Assembly: GCA_045639525.1 (NCBI GenBank)
Contig: JAZUDI010000030.1
Coordinates: 1 to 59,986 of the forward strand
Direction of reading: 5' to 3'
DNA length: 59,986 nucleotides
Origin: UBA1181 sp045639525
Lineage (GTDB): Bacteria; Bacteroidota; Bacteroidia; Bacteroidales; Paludibacteraceae
This document shows positions 18,246-25,873 of the stretch, piece after piece. The notes under the pieces were generated by a model, which saw only the letters and a program-made list of their open reading frames with translations, did not search any database and was not told where the DNA came from. Within the stretch, counting starts at the first letter, position 1. Every line of letters begins with the position of its first letter. Made by a program: the position numbers and the translations under genes.

Positions 18246-18470
18246 AAGCGTCTTTCAGACGTTCCATACATTATCTGGTGCCATCCATAAAGTTGGCATC
18301 AAATTCTACATGGTTACTAAACGCACCGCCACAACTGATTCTATTTTCTTCACTTGGGGTTCCAAGGTATATTCTTGCCTTTCAGGCACTCACTGCACAG
18401 AGACTCACCTTTTTTCTCCTATCTGCGGTAACACCTGCCACATCACCAGGGCGTATGCAATACGCCCCTA
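18246..18470. repeat. Gene-poor spacer with short palindromes, possible dispersed repeat
   Basis: The 331-bp gap between the FISUMP gene and guaD holds the promoter above and three compact palindromes: CGTCT-TTC-AGACG (18249-18261), TGCC-TTTCA-GGCA (about 18374-18386) and GGGCGTAT-GCA-ATACGCCC (18449-18467, right beside the guaD stop). A 92-codon plus-strand ORF (18278-18556) crosses the spacer and runs into guaD; its composition gives no reason to call it a gene. The organisation resembles a repetitive extragenic element or a decayed mobile unit. This is inference; copy number cannot be judged from one window. Confidence 0.4.
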
Positions 18471-18944
18471 CTAATATTCGATTTTATCCTCTTTTTCGGT
18501 CCACATTCGAAAGACCTCCATTGCCTCATCCCGCAAGATCTGCTCTCTTGGCATAAAGCGCTTGGAGACTGGCTTGTCCAACTCCTCGTAGATGAATTGG
18601 TCGTCAAAGCCGATCGACTTCGCGTCCTCCTTTTGGTTGGCGTAGAAATAGCGGTCGATATGCGCCCAATACATGGCAGAGAGGCACATCGGGCATGGCT
18701 CGCAAGAGGCGTATAAAACGCAGCCTGACAAATCGAAGGTGTTGAGTTTTTTGCAAGCCTTACGGATAGCCATCACCTCCGCATGGGCAGTGGGATCATT
18801 GTTTTTCGTAACCTGATTATTGGAAGAGGCCACAATGACGCCATCCTTCACAATCACCGCACCGAAAGGGCCGCCACCATTCTCCACACTCTTCTTGGAG
18901 ATGGCGATCGCTTTTCTCATAAATTTCAAATCCGCTTTTTCCAT
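18471..18944 (-). CDS. guaD: Guanine deaminase (cytidine deaminase fold)
   Basis: 157 residues, the size of Bacillus-type guanine deaminase. It should convert guanine to xanthine and ammonia in the cytosol. The zinc site is visible: HAEVMAIRKAC (His and catalytic Glu, about residues 53-56) and SCEPCPMC (two Cys, about 83-88). GGPFGAVIVKDG near the N-terminus, GFDDQFIYEELDKP, and the C-terminal Glu-Tyr ending are all features of the guanine-specific group rather than TadA. It begins 2 bp after the alpha-oxoamine synthase stop, so it is the last gene of the DUF4290-murA operon. A generic nucleoside/tRNA deaminase is the alternative. Confidence 0.88.
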   Translation of the reverse strand: MEKADLKFMRKAIAISKKSVENGGGPFGAVIVKDGVIVASSNNQVTKNNDPTAHAEVMAIRKACKKLNTFDLSGCVLYASCEPCPMCLSAMYWAHIDRYFYANQKEDAKSIGFDDQFIYEELDKPVSKRFMPREQILRDEAMEVFRMWTEKEDKIEY

Positions 18945-18946
18945 AA

Positions 18947-20224
18947 CTAATCCTCCTCTTTAGAATCGTCCTTCTTGGAAGAAGGTTGAATCGGCGTCGT
19001 ATCTTTATACATGCCGTTTTTCGCGTTTTCGGAAATGGCTTTCAACGACTCGATGGTGTACTCCACATCCTTCATGGTATGAAGCGTGGTTGGAATCAAA
19101 CGAACCATTACCTTTCCTTGCGCGATATATGGGTAAATCAAATTCACACAGAAGATGCCGAAGGCCTCACGCATGTGCATCATGGTATGAATGGCCTCCA
19201 TCATATTGTCCACACTCAAATAGACTGGCGTGACAGGAGACTCCGTGTTACCGATGTCAAGCCCCGCTTTACGAAGGCCCTTCTGCAACGCATGGGTGAT
19301 CTCCCACAGATTTTTTCTCAACTCCGGATGCTTCTCCAAATACTCCAAACGGGCGATGGCACTGGCCGTGATAGCCGACGGCAACGCTTCTGAGAAGGTT
19401 TGGGAACGCATATTGTATCGGAGATAATTGATGACCGTCTCGCTGCCAGCGACAAAACCGCCCGACACGCTCAACGCCTTACCGAAAGTGGCTACCAAGA
19501 GATCCACCTTATCCATCACACCGAAATGGTCCGCTACGCCAATACCGTTAGGTCCCACCGTACCGAAGCCATGGGCATCCTCGACCACCAACATAAAATC
19601 GTACTTCTCCTTCAACGCCGCGATTTTATCCAACGGAGAGAATTCGCCCGTCACACCGATCACACCCTCCGTCACCAATAGGACACCTCCGCCCAACTCT
19701 TGGGCGGTCTCCGATGCCTTCTTCAATTGCGCTTCGATACTCTCGATGTCATTCTTGTGGTAGGCGAAACGACGGGTAAGTTGGGATTTGATACCATCAT
19801 GGATACTGGAGTGCGCCTCCGAATTATAGACAATCGTATCATTACGTCCGCAAAGACTATCAATGACGGAGATCATTCCCTGATAGAAGGAGTTCAACAC
19901 AAAGGCATCCTCCATCTTCACGAAATCGGCGATCTTATCCTCCAACTCCTCATGCAAGAAGGTGTTTCCTGTCATCAAGCGGGAACCCATCGGATGAGAG
20001 AGGCCATACTGGGCCACCCACTCCATCTCCTGCTTGCGGATTTCGGGATTATTGGCCAACCCGAAATAGTTATTCATTCCCCAATTGAGCACCTCTTTTC
20101 CACGGAAAGTCATTCTCGGACCTACCTCTCCCTCCAATTTAGGGAACATAAAGTAACCGTATGCCTGCTTACTCCACTGACCAAGCGCTCCAGGGTTGTT
20201 CTCTATTCTATCTAATATATTCAT
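18947..20224 (-). CDS. Alpha-oxoamine synthase (KBL/BioF/SPT-like PLP enzyme)
   Basis: 425 residues from the ATG at 20222-20224; a TTG two codons earlier is possible. It is a fold-type I PLP enzyme of the family joining an acyl-CoA to an amino acid. Visible motifs: NNYFGLANNPE, GSRLMTGNTFLHEELE, EAHSSIHDGI, VVEDAHGFGTVG (PLP-binding Asp) and ATFGKALSVSGGF with the Schiff-base Lys. It differs from the usual Bacteroidetes serine palmitoyltransferase, which has a TFSKS version at the Lys site, so the substrate is open: 2-amino-3-ketobutyrate ligase, 8-amino-7-oxononanoate synthase and serine palmitoyltransferase are all possible. A charged C-terminal tail (KKDDSKEED) is unusual. It lies 14 bp after the PBP1A stop. 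Confidence 0.85.
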   Translation of the reverse strand: MNILDRIENNPGALGQWSKQAYGYFMFPKLEGEVGPRMTFRGKEVLNWGMNNYFGLANNPEIRKQEMEWVAQYGLSHPMGSRLMTGNTFLHEELEDKIADFVKMEDAFVLNSFYQGMISVIDSLCGRNDTIVYNSEAHSSIHDGIKSQLTRRFAYHKNDIESIEAQLKKASETAQELGGGVLLVTEGVIGVTGEFSPLDKIAALKEKYDFMLVVEDAHGFGTVGPNGIGVADHFGVMDKVDLLVATFGKALSVSGGFVAGSETVINYLRYNMRSQTFSEALPSAITASAIARLEYLEKHPELRKNLWEITHALQKGLRKAGLDIGNTESPVTPVYLSVDNMMEAIHTMMHMREAFGIFCVNLIYPYIAQGKVMVRLIPTTLHTMKDVEYTIESLKAISENAKNGMYKDTTPIQPSSKKDDSKEED

Positions 20225-20238
20225 TTTCAATCACTAAA

Positions 20239-22632
20239 TTATTCGAACAAAATCATTTCCGGAACCTCCTCGGCATTCGGATCCACCTTCTCGTTCGCAT
20301 TCGGGCAGAGATACTTATCCGTCACGATGAACGGCTCTGTCCTTGAATAGCCAAGAGAAGCATCATTATACACTTTGTTCATATACGTACCCCAAACAGG
20401 CAAGGCCGTCGCTGATCCTTGTCCATTTCTGAGGTTATCGAAGTGGATATCCCTATCCTCACCTCCTACCCATACACCGGTGATCAAATTTGGCACAAAG
20501 CCCATAAACCAACCATCGGAGTTATTTTGTGTGGTACCTGTCTTTCCCGCCACAGGCGTTTCCCATCCCAAACTATACTTATAACTCTTGGTTCTCAAAC
20601 GCAAACCAGTACCTCCATTGACAACGCCTTGCAACATGGAAATCATCTTATAGGCGGTCTGTTCGCTGAAAATCTCATTCATACGAGGCACGAAGGTTGC
20701 CACCACATTGCCCTTATCATCTTCAATACGGGTGACGAACAAAGGTTCGGTTTGGATACCCTTATTGGCGAATGCGGTGTATGCGGCGGTCATCTCACTC
20801 ACGGAAACATCCGCGATACCCAAACACAAGGATGGCACCGGATCAATATGATTCTTCAAACCGAACGAGTGCAGCAACTTCACGAAACTTTCAGGCCCCA
20901 ACTGCTTGATCAGATAGGCGGAAATCCAGTTGTTAGATGTCTGCAAACCACGACGGATGGTAATCATCTGTCCTACCTCTTTCTTACCCTCTTCACCATA
21001 CGGCACATTTCTTGGCTCCCAAATCTCTCCGGAAGGCAACAAAACCTGCGGCTGAACATTCGGCACAAGGTCACATGGAGACATTCCCTCCTCCATCGCC
21101 AATGCATAAAGGAACGGCTTTATCGTGGAACCCACCTGTCGACGTCCCACGCTGACCAAGTTATATTGGAAGAAATTAAAATCAATACCACCCACATAGG
21201 CCTTCACATGACCATTATACGGATCGATAGACATCATGGCTGAACGAAGGAACGATTTTGCGTAACGAATGGAATCCATCGGTGTCATCACCGTATCCTT
21301 GCCACTCTTCTCCCAATCGAAGACACGCATCGCCACTTGCGCCGTGTCGAAATAGGCCTTGATTTGGGAATCAGACATCTTCTCGTCATATTTCATGCCA
21401 CGGTATCTATCGGACAATCTCATGGCACGCACCAAGATGGAATCCACTTGGGCCTGTGTGGATTTGTTGGAGAATGGCGCCTTTTTATGCTTCTGACCGC
21501 TCTTCTCTTTGAAGAACAATGGCTGCATATAACCACCCACATACTCCTTTATCGCCTCCTCCGCATACTGCTGCATACGGGAATCGATGGTGGTATAGAT
21601 CTTCAAACCATCCCCATACAAATTATAAGGAGAGCCATCTGGTTTCGTGTTTTTATTGCACCAACCATAAAGCGGATCGCTCACCCATGCGAGGGAATCC
21701 TCATAAAATTTCTGATTTTGCCACTTGGCGTAATCCGAGCGGACTGGCATCGGAGCCGTCAATACAGTTCTTAAATATTCACGGAAGTAAGGGGCTAATC
21801 CCAACTTGTGGTCCACTTTCTGGAATTTCAGAATGATATCCAATTGAGACAATGAATCGCACTCCGCTTGTGTGATTTTGCCATATTTAGCCATTTGGGA
21901 GAGCACCGTGTTTCGTCGTGCCTTACACCTATCTCTTCGATCCGCACGATTTGGATTGTACAGGGATGGATTCTGCAACATACCCACCAACAAAGCGGAC
22001 TCCTCAATATTCAGGTCCTTGGGTTGTTTGCTGAAATAGACCTCAGATGCGGACTTGATTCCCACCGCGTTGTTCACAAAATCGAACTTATTCAAATAGA
22101 GGGTAATGATCTCCTCCTTGGTATAATACTTCTCTAATTTCGCCGCGATCACCCACTCACACAACTTCTGCTTGGTACGTTCCCACTTATCCTTCGCGCG
22201 TTTATCCGTAAAGAGCAACTTGGCCAACTGTTGGGAAACGGTACTACCACCACCCTTGTCTTGTCCCATCAAAAGGGTTTTAACCGCCACACGCAACAAA
22301 GCGTCGCCGTCGATACCGGAATGTTCATAAAAACGGGCATCTTCGGTAGAGATAAGCGCATCCGTCATATAAGGAGAAATCTCCTCGTATGGCGTATAAA
22401 CACGGTTCTCTCCCTTTTGGAAATAACGGCCCAACACCTTCATGTCGCTGGAATAAATTTCAGTGGCGAATTTATTTTTAGGGTTCAACATCTCCTCCAC
22501 GTCAGGCAAGTATCCGATCTTTCCATCAGCGATACTCTTAAACACCATATATACGGAGAAGATTCCCAAGAAGAAGAGAACCCAGAAAGCAATCAATATG
22601 ATAGTACCAACTTTTACCTTTCCCTTAGCCAT
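20239..22632 (-). CDS. Class A penicillin-binding protein 1A
   Basis: 797 residues. A single N-terminal membrane anchor spans about 10-33, then a GT51 glycosyltransferase domain with catalytic Glu97 in STEDARFYEHSG and the GGGSTVSQQLAK motif. The transpeptidase domain has Ser502 in STIK, SNN at 566-568 and KTGT at 697-700. It polymerises lipid II and cross-links peptides in the periplasm. Length and motif spacing fit PBP1A (PonA/MrcA) proteins. It is in line with murA (41 bp upstream), both acting in peptidoglycan synthesis. No key residue is missing. Confidence 0.95.
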   Translation of the reverse strand: MAKGKVKVGTIILIAFWVLFFLGIFSVYMVFKSIADGKIGYLPDVEEMLNPKNKFATEIYSSDMKVLGRYFQKGENRVYTPYEEISPYMTDALISTEDARFYEHSGIDGDALLRVAVKTLLMGQDKGGGSTVSQQLAKLLFTDKRAKDKWERTKQKLCEWVIAAKLEKYYTKEEIITLYLNKFDFVNNAVGIKSASEVYFSKQPKDLNIEESALLVGMLQNPSLYNPNRADRRDRCKARRNTVLSQMAKYGKITQAECDSLSQLDIILKFQKVDHKLGLAPYFREYLRTVLTAPMPVRSDYAKWQNQKFYEDSLAWVSDPLYGWCNKNTKPDGSPYNLYGDGLKIYTTIDSRMQQYAEEAIKEYVGGYMQPLFFKEKSGQKHKKAPFSNKSTQAQVDSILVRAMRLSDRYRGMKYDEKMSDSQIKAYFDTAQVAMRVFDWEKSGKDTVMTPMDSIRYAKSFLRSAMMSIDPYNGHVKAYVGGIDFNFFQYNLVSVGRRQVGSTIKPFLYALAMEEGMSPCDLVPNVQPQVLLPSGEIWEPRNVPYGEEGKKEVGQMITIRRGLQTSNNWISAYLIKQLGPESFVKLLHSFGLKNHIDPVPSLCLGIADVSVSEMTAAYTAFANKGIQTEPLFVTRIEDDKGNVVATFVPRMNEIFSEQTAYKMISMLQGVVNGGTGLRLRTKSYKYSLGWETPVAGKTGTTQNNSDGWFMGFVPNLITGVWVGGEDRDIHFDNLRNGQGSATALPVWGTYMNKVYNDASLGYSRTEPFIVTDKYLCPNANEKVDPNAEEVPEMILFE

Positions 22633-22673
22633 ATTTCATATAATTTGTACTTGCAAAAGTAATAAATAAATCG

Positions 22674-23981
22674 TTATTCCAAACGCATGATCTTTGCGCC
22701 AATCGCGTTCAGACGTCCGTCAATGTCCTCGTATCCGCGGTCGATCTGCTCGATGTTGCTGATGGTACTGGTGCCATTGGCGCTCATCGCGGCGATCAGC
22801 AAAGCGATTCCCGCACGGATATCAGGGGAACTCATCTTGGAGGCGCGCAACTGATTCTCATGTCCCAATCCAATCACCGTCGCGCGGTGCGGATCACACA
22901 GGATGATCTGCGCACCCATATCAATCAATTTATCCACGAAGAACAGACGGCTTTCGAACATCTTTTGGTGGATCAACACACTTCCCCTCGCTTGTGTGGC
23001 CACAACAAGGAATACGCTCAAAAGGTCAGGCGTCAAACCTGGCCAAGGCGCATCCGCGAAGGTCATGATGGAACCGTCGATAAATGTGTCAATGGTATAA
23101 TGCTCTTGTTTAGGAATATAAATGTCATCCCCACGTCGTTCGATGACGATGCCCAATTTGCGGAAGCAATCCGGGATCATGCCCAACTGGTCGTAGCAGA
23201 CATTTTTAATGGTAATCTCCGAATGAGTCATCGCCGCCATTCCGATGAAACTACCAATCTCAATCATATCAGGGAGGATCAAATGGTCGTAGCCGCCCAA
23301 CTCATCCACACCCTCAATCGTAAGCAGGTTGGAACCGATACCGGAGATGCGGGCACCCATACCGTTCAACATCTTGCAAAGTTGTTGGATATAGGGTTCA
23401 CATGCCGCATTGTAGATAGTGGTCGTTCCCTTCGCCAAAACAGCAGCCATCACGATATTGGCGGTTCCCGTCACGGAAGCCTCATCCAACAGCATATAGG
23501 CGCCATTCAATTTTTTAGCGGTGACACGGTATAATTTTCCTTCATCATCGTAGGAGAAATCGGCGCCCAACTTCTGAATACCCAAGAAGTGGGTATCCAA
23601 ACGGCGACGGCCGATTTTATCGCCACCCGGTTTAGGGACAATCGCCAACCCGAAGCGGGAAACCAACGGACCCGCCAACATGACGGAACCACGAAGGGAG
23701 GCGCATTTTCTGTAAAAATCAGCGGAGTTCATGTAATCAAGGTTCACATCATCCGCCTGGAAGGAGTAACACCCCTTCTTGACGAGGTTCACCTTCACCC
23801 CCATATCACGCAAAAGCGAGATAAGATTATTGACATCCAATATATCCGGGATATTTGAGATGGTCACCTTCTTGGAGGTAAGTAACACGGCGCAGATCAC
23901 CTCCAACGCCTCATTCTTCGCACCTTGTGGGACAATCTCCCCACACAATGGATGACCACCCTCAATCAAAAATTTTGCCAT
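22674..23981 (-). CDS. murA: UDP-N-acetylglucosamine 1-carboxyvinyltransferase
   Basis: 435 residues. It transfers enolpyruvate from PEP to UDP-GlcNAc, the first committed step of peptidoglycan synthesis. Lys22-Asn23 (QGAKNEAL) matches the substrate-binding site. At the active-site loop the sequence reads PKPGGDKIGRRRLDTH, so residue 121 (codon GAT at 23619-23621) is Asp where Escherichia coli has Cys115, the residue alkylated by fosfomycin. Asp versions (for example in mycobacteria and chlamydiae) are active and fosfomycin-insensitive, so the same is expected here. DUF4290 lies 24 bp upstream and PBP1A downstream. Confidence 0.95.
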   Translation of the reverse strand: MAKFLIEGGHPLCGEIVPQGAKNEALEVICAVLLTSKKVTISNIPDILDVNNLISLLRDMGVKVNLVKKGCYSFQADDVNLDYMNSADFYRKCASLRGSVMLAGPLVSRFGLAIVPKPGGDKIGRRRLDTHFLGIQKLGADFSYDDEGKLYRVTAKKLNGAYMLLDEASVTGTANIVMAAVLAKGTTTIYNAACEPYIQQLCKMLNGMGARISGIGSNLLTIEGVDELGGYDHLILPDMIEIGSFIGMAAMTHSEITIKNVCYDQLGMIPDCFRKLGIVIERRGDDIYIPKQEHYTIDTFIDGSIMTFADAPWPGLTPDLLSVFLVVATQARGSVLIHQKMFESRLFFVDKLIDMGAQIILCDPHRATVIGLGHENQLRASKMSSPDIRAGIALLIAAMSANGTSTISNIEQIDRGYEDIDGRLNAIGAKIMRLE

Positions 23982-24005
23982 GGCACTACGCTATAAATCA
24001 AAATG

Positions 24006-24605
24006 TTACTTTTTCTTTTTCTTTTTAGAAGAGGACTGGCTTTGTCCCGCCAACAGATCTTTGCAATCCTCCAACACCACCTCTTCGCTGGACAAACGGA
24101 TGTCGCCCTTCGAGAGATCCCTGAGGTCGTCGAAGATCTTCTGATCCGCCACACCATCCTTGTTGTACATGATGTAGCACTTTTTCATATAGTTGGCGAT
24201 ATAGATGGAGAGTTCACGCTTCTCCTCCTCATCTGTCAAAGAGGCCGCCTTCTCTATCATTCCTTGAATCAATTTGCCGTAATGTCTGAGTTTGATTTGT
24301 CTTGGCTCGGAATAAGGCACTCGGTTAGGATTCGCCTTCAAACTCTCCCTTTCCACCACCTCATAAGGATAGTCGATATCCAATTTGAAATCAGACATAA
24401 TGGCGAGATGGTCCCACAACAAATGTTTGAATTCCGTCAGATCACGCAACTGCGGGAAGAGATTTCCCATCGTCGAAATGATGGAATAGGCGCAATCCGT
24501 ACGTTCGTTCCTATCCTCGATTGTCAAACAGTAATCCACCATGTTTTGAATGTTTCTACCATACTCCGGCAAAACAAGGCGCTTCATTTTTGTGTTATAT
24601 CTCAT
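24006..24605 (-). CDS. DUF4290 domain protein
   Basis: 199 residues from the ATG at 24603-24605; a TTG four codons earlier is unlikely because the family begins near MxYNT. The motif LVLPEYGRNIQ near the N-terminus and the mostly helical body match DUF4290, a Bacteroidetes-specific family of unknown function. The C-terminus is a Ser run followed by six Lys. It is the first gene of the murA operon; the DUF4290-murA pairing hints at a role in cell envelope or growth, which is inference from context. Confidence 0.88.
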   Translation of the reverse strand: MRYNTKMKRLVLPEYGRNIQNMVDYCLTIEDRNERTDCAYSIISTMGNLFPQLRDLTEFKHLLWDHLAIMSDFKLDIDYPYEVVERESLKANPNRVPYSEPRQIKLRHYGKLIQGMIEKAASLTDEEEKRELSIYIANYMKKCYIMYNKDGVADQKIFDDLRDLSKGDIRLSSEEVVLEDCKDLLAGQSQSSSKKKKKK

Positions 24606-24685
24606 ATTGCTAATCAATTACAATTTTTTCTGAAACGGATATCCTACTTTACGACATCCATAGCCAAGGGGTTGGCCATACCTTG

Positions 24686-24693
24686 CAAAGGTA
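24686..24693 (-). promoter_or_regulatory. -7 element of the DUF4290-murA operon
   Basis: TACCTTTG on the minus strand matches TAnnTTTG and predicts a 75-nt leader before the DUF4290 ATG. A -33 TTG at 19 bp is absent. Confidence 0.5.
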
Positions 24694-24761
24694 CGACAAA
24701 AAATCCTTAATTCTATGATTTTTTAATGATTAATTATAACAAAACGAAACGCTAAATTCAT

Positions 24762-24769
24762 TAACTTTG
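24762..24769 (+). promoter_or_regulatory. -7 element of the apbE-HTCS-terC operon
   Basis: TAACTTTG matches TAnnTTTG and lies 32 bp before the apbE ATG. No TTG is seen at the -33 position, only TTATAA-like sequence, so regulation by an activator is possible. Confidence 0.55.
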
Positions 24770-24801
24770 TCTCTCAAACCAACATTATCACCCATCCATC
24801 A

Positions 24802-25869
24802 ATGGAAAGAGAATCAAATCACACGAAAAAATATGTGAATGTGGCGATCATCCTTCTATTAGGAATCGCCGCTTTCGTGATAGGCAAAAAGAACGAGCAC
24901 GTCATCCAGCCCGCATCGTCCACTCTCCACACCATGAAGGGGGGCGTACATGGCACCTATTACACCATCAAATACATCTCCGGGGAAGACACTTTAGCCC
25001 AAAATGAGCTGGACAGTTGTTTCAGAAAATTCGACCTCTCCCTCTCCACCTTTGAGCCCAATTCGATCATCTCCCGCATCAACCAAAACGATCCAACGGT
25101 AGAGGTGGATTCCTTTTTCACCACCGTATTCAACCGAGGCTTGGAGATTTCCCGATTGACGGATGGCGCCTTCGACATGACAGTTGCGCCGCTTGTGAAT
25201 CTTTGGGGATTCGGCTTCAAAAAAATGGAGGGTGTTACAGAAGAGATGGTCAAGGAGATACACGCTCATATCGGATACGAAAAGGTAAGACTAGAAAATG
25301 GAAGAATCCGTAAGGAGGACGACGCCATGCAACTTGACGCATCCGCCATCGCCAAAGGATACTCCTGCGACGTGGTGGCCAACCTACTAAGAGCGCACGG
25401 TTACGAGAATTTCATGGTGGAAATCGGTGGAGAGATCGTGGCGCAAGGCAAGAATCCCAAAGGTGAAGCCTGGGTAATCGGCATCACCAAGCCAACTGAC
25501 GACAACGACGTCTTCTCGCCCGAACTACAAGCCCATGTGGAGATACAAGACATGGGTATGGCGACATCAGGCAACTACCGCCAGTTCTATTACAAAGATG
25601 GCAAACGCTATTCCCACACCGTAGATCCGCACACAGGATACCCTGTGGAACACAAACTGCTCAGCGCCACCGTTTTTGCGGAGGATTGCATGACGGCTGA
25701 CGCATTCGCGACCTCATTCATGGTAATGGGATTGGAGAAGGCATGTGACCTCATTGAGCAAAAATCATTGCCTATCTCCGCCTACTTCATCTATACGGAC
25801 GAGGAGGACATCATGCGGTCTAAGGCAGTGGGCCCTATCAAAGAGAAAATAACTATCCTAAACAATTAG
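24802..25869 (+). CDS. apbE: FAD:protein FMN transferase
   Basis: 355 residues. It attaches FMN covalently to Thr residues of target proteins (in Bacteroidetes typically NQR/RNF subunits and other periplasmic flavoproteins). An N-terminal membrane helix (about 12-29) has no lipobox Cys, so it is probably anchored facing the periplasm. Visible ApbE motifs: DGAFDMTVAPLVNLWGFG, DASAIAKGYSCDVVANLL, VEIGGEIVAQG, SGNYRQFYYKDGKRYSHT followed by DPHTGYPV, and a C-terminal DCMTADAFAT. It is the first gene of a plus-strand operon, ending 4 bp before HTCS B. No flavinylation target gene is nearby in the window. Confidence 0.93.
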   Translation: MERESNHTKKYVNVAIILLLGIAAFVIGKKNEHVIQPASSTLHTMKGGVHGTYYTIKYISGEDTLAQNELDSCFRKFDLSLSTFEPNSIISRINQNDPTVEVDSFFTTVFNRGLEISRLTDGAFDMTVAPLVNLWGFGFKKMEGVTEEMVKEIHAHIGYEKVRLENGRIRKEDDAMQLDASAIAKGYSCDVVANLLRAHGYENFMVEIGGEIVAQGKNPKGEAWVIGITKPTDDNDVFSPELQAHVEIQDMGMATSGNYRQFYYKDGKRYSHTVDPHTGYPVEHKLLSATVFAEDCMTADAFATSFMVMGLEKACDLIEQKSLPISAYFIYTDEEDIMRSKAVGPIKEKITILNN

Positions 25870-25873
25870 AGAC

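Noticed and set aside
18278..18556. 92-codon plus-strand ORF across the guaD end
   Set aside because: Overlaps guaD by 85 bases antisense; kept only as part of the repeat-like spacer, not as a gene.
20419..21243. 274-codon plus-strand ORF opposite PBP1A
   Set aside because: A shadow of the PBP1A gene; no motif, no promoter or start context.
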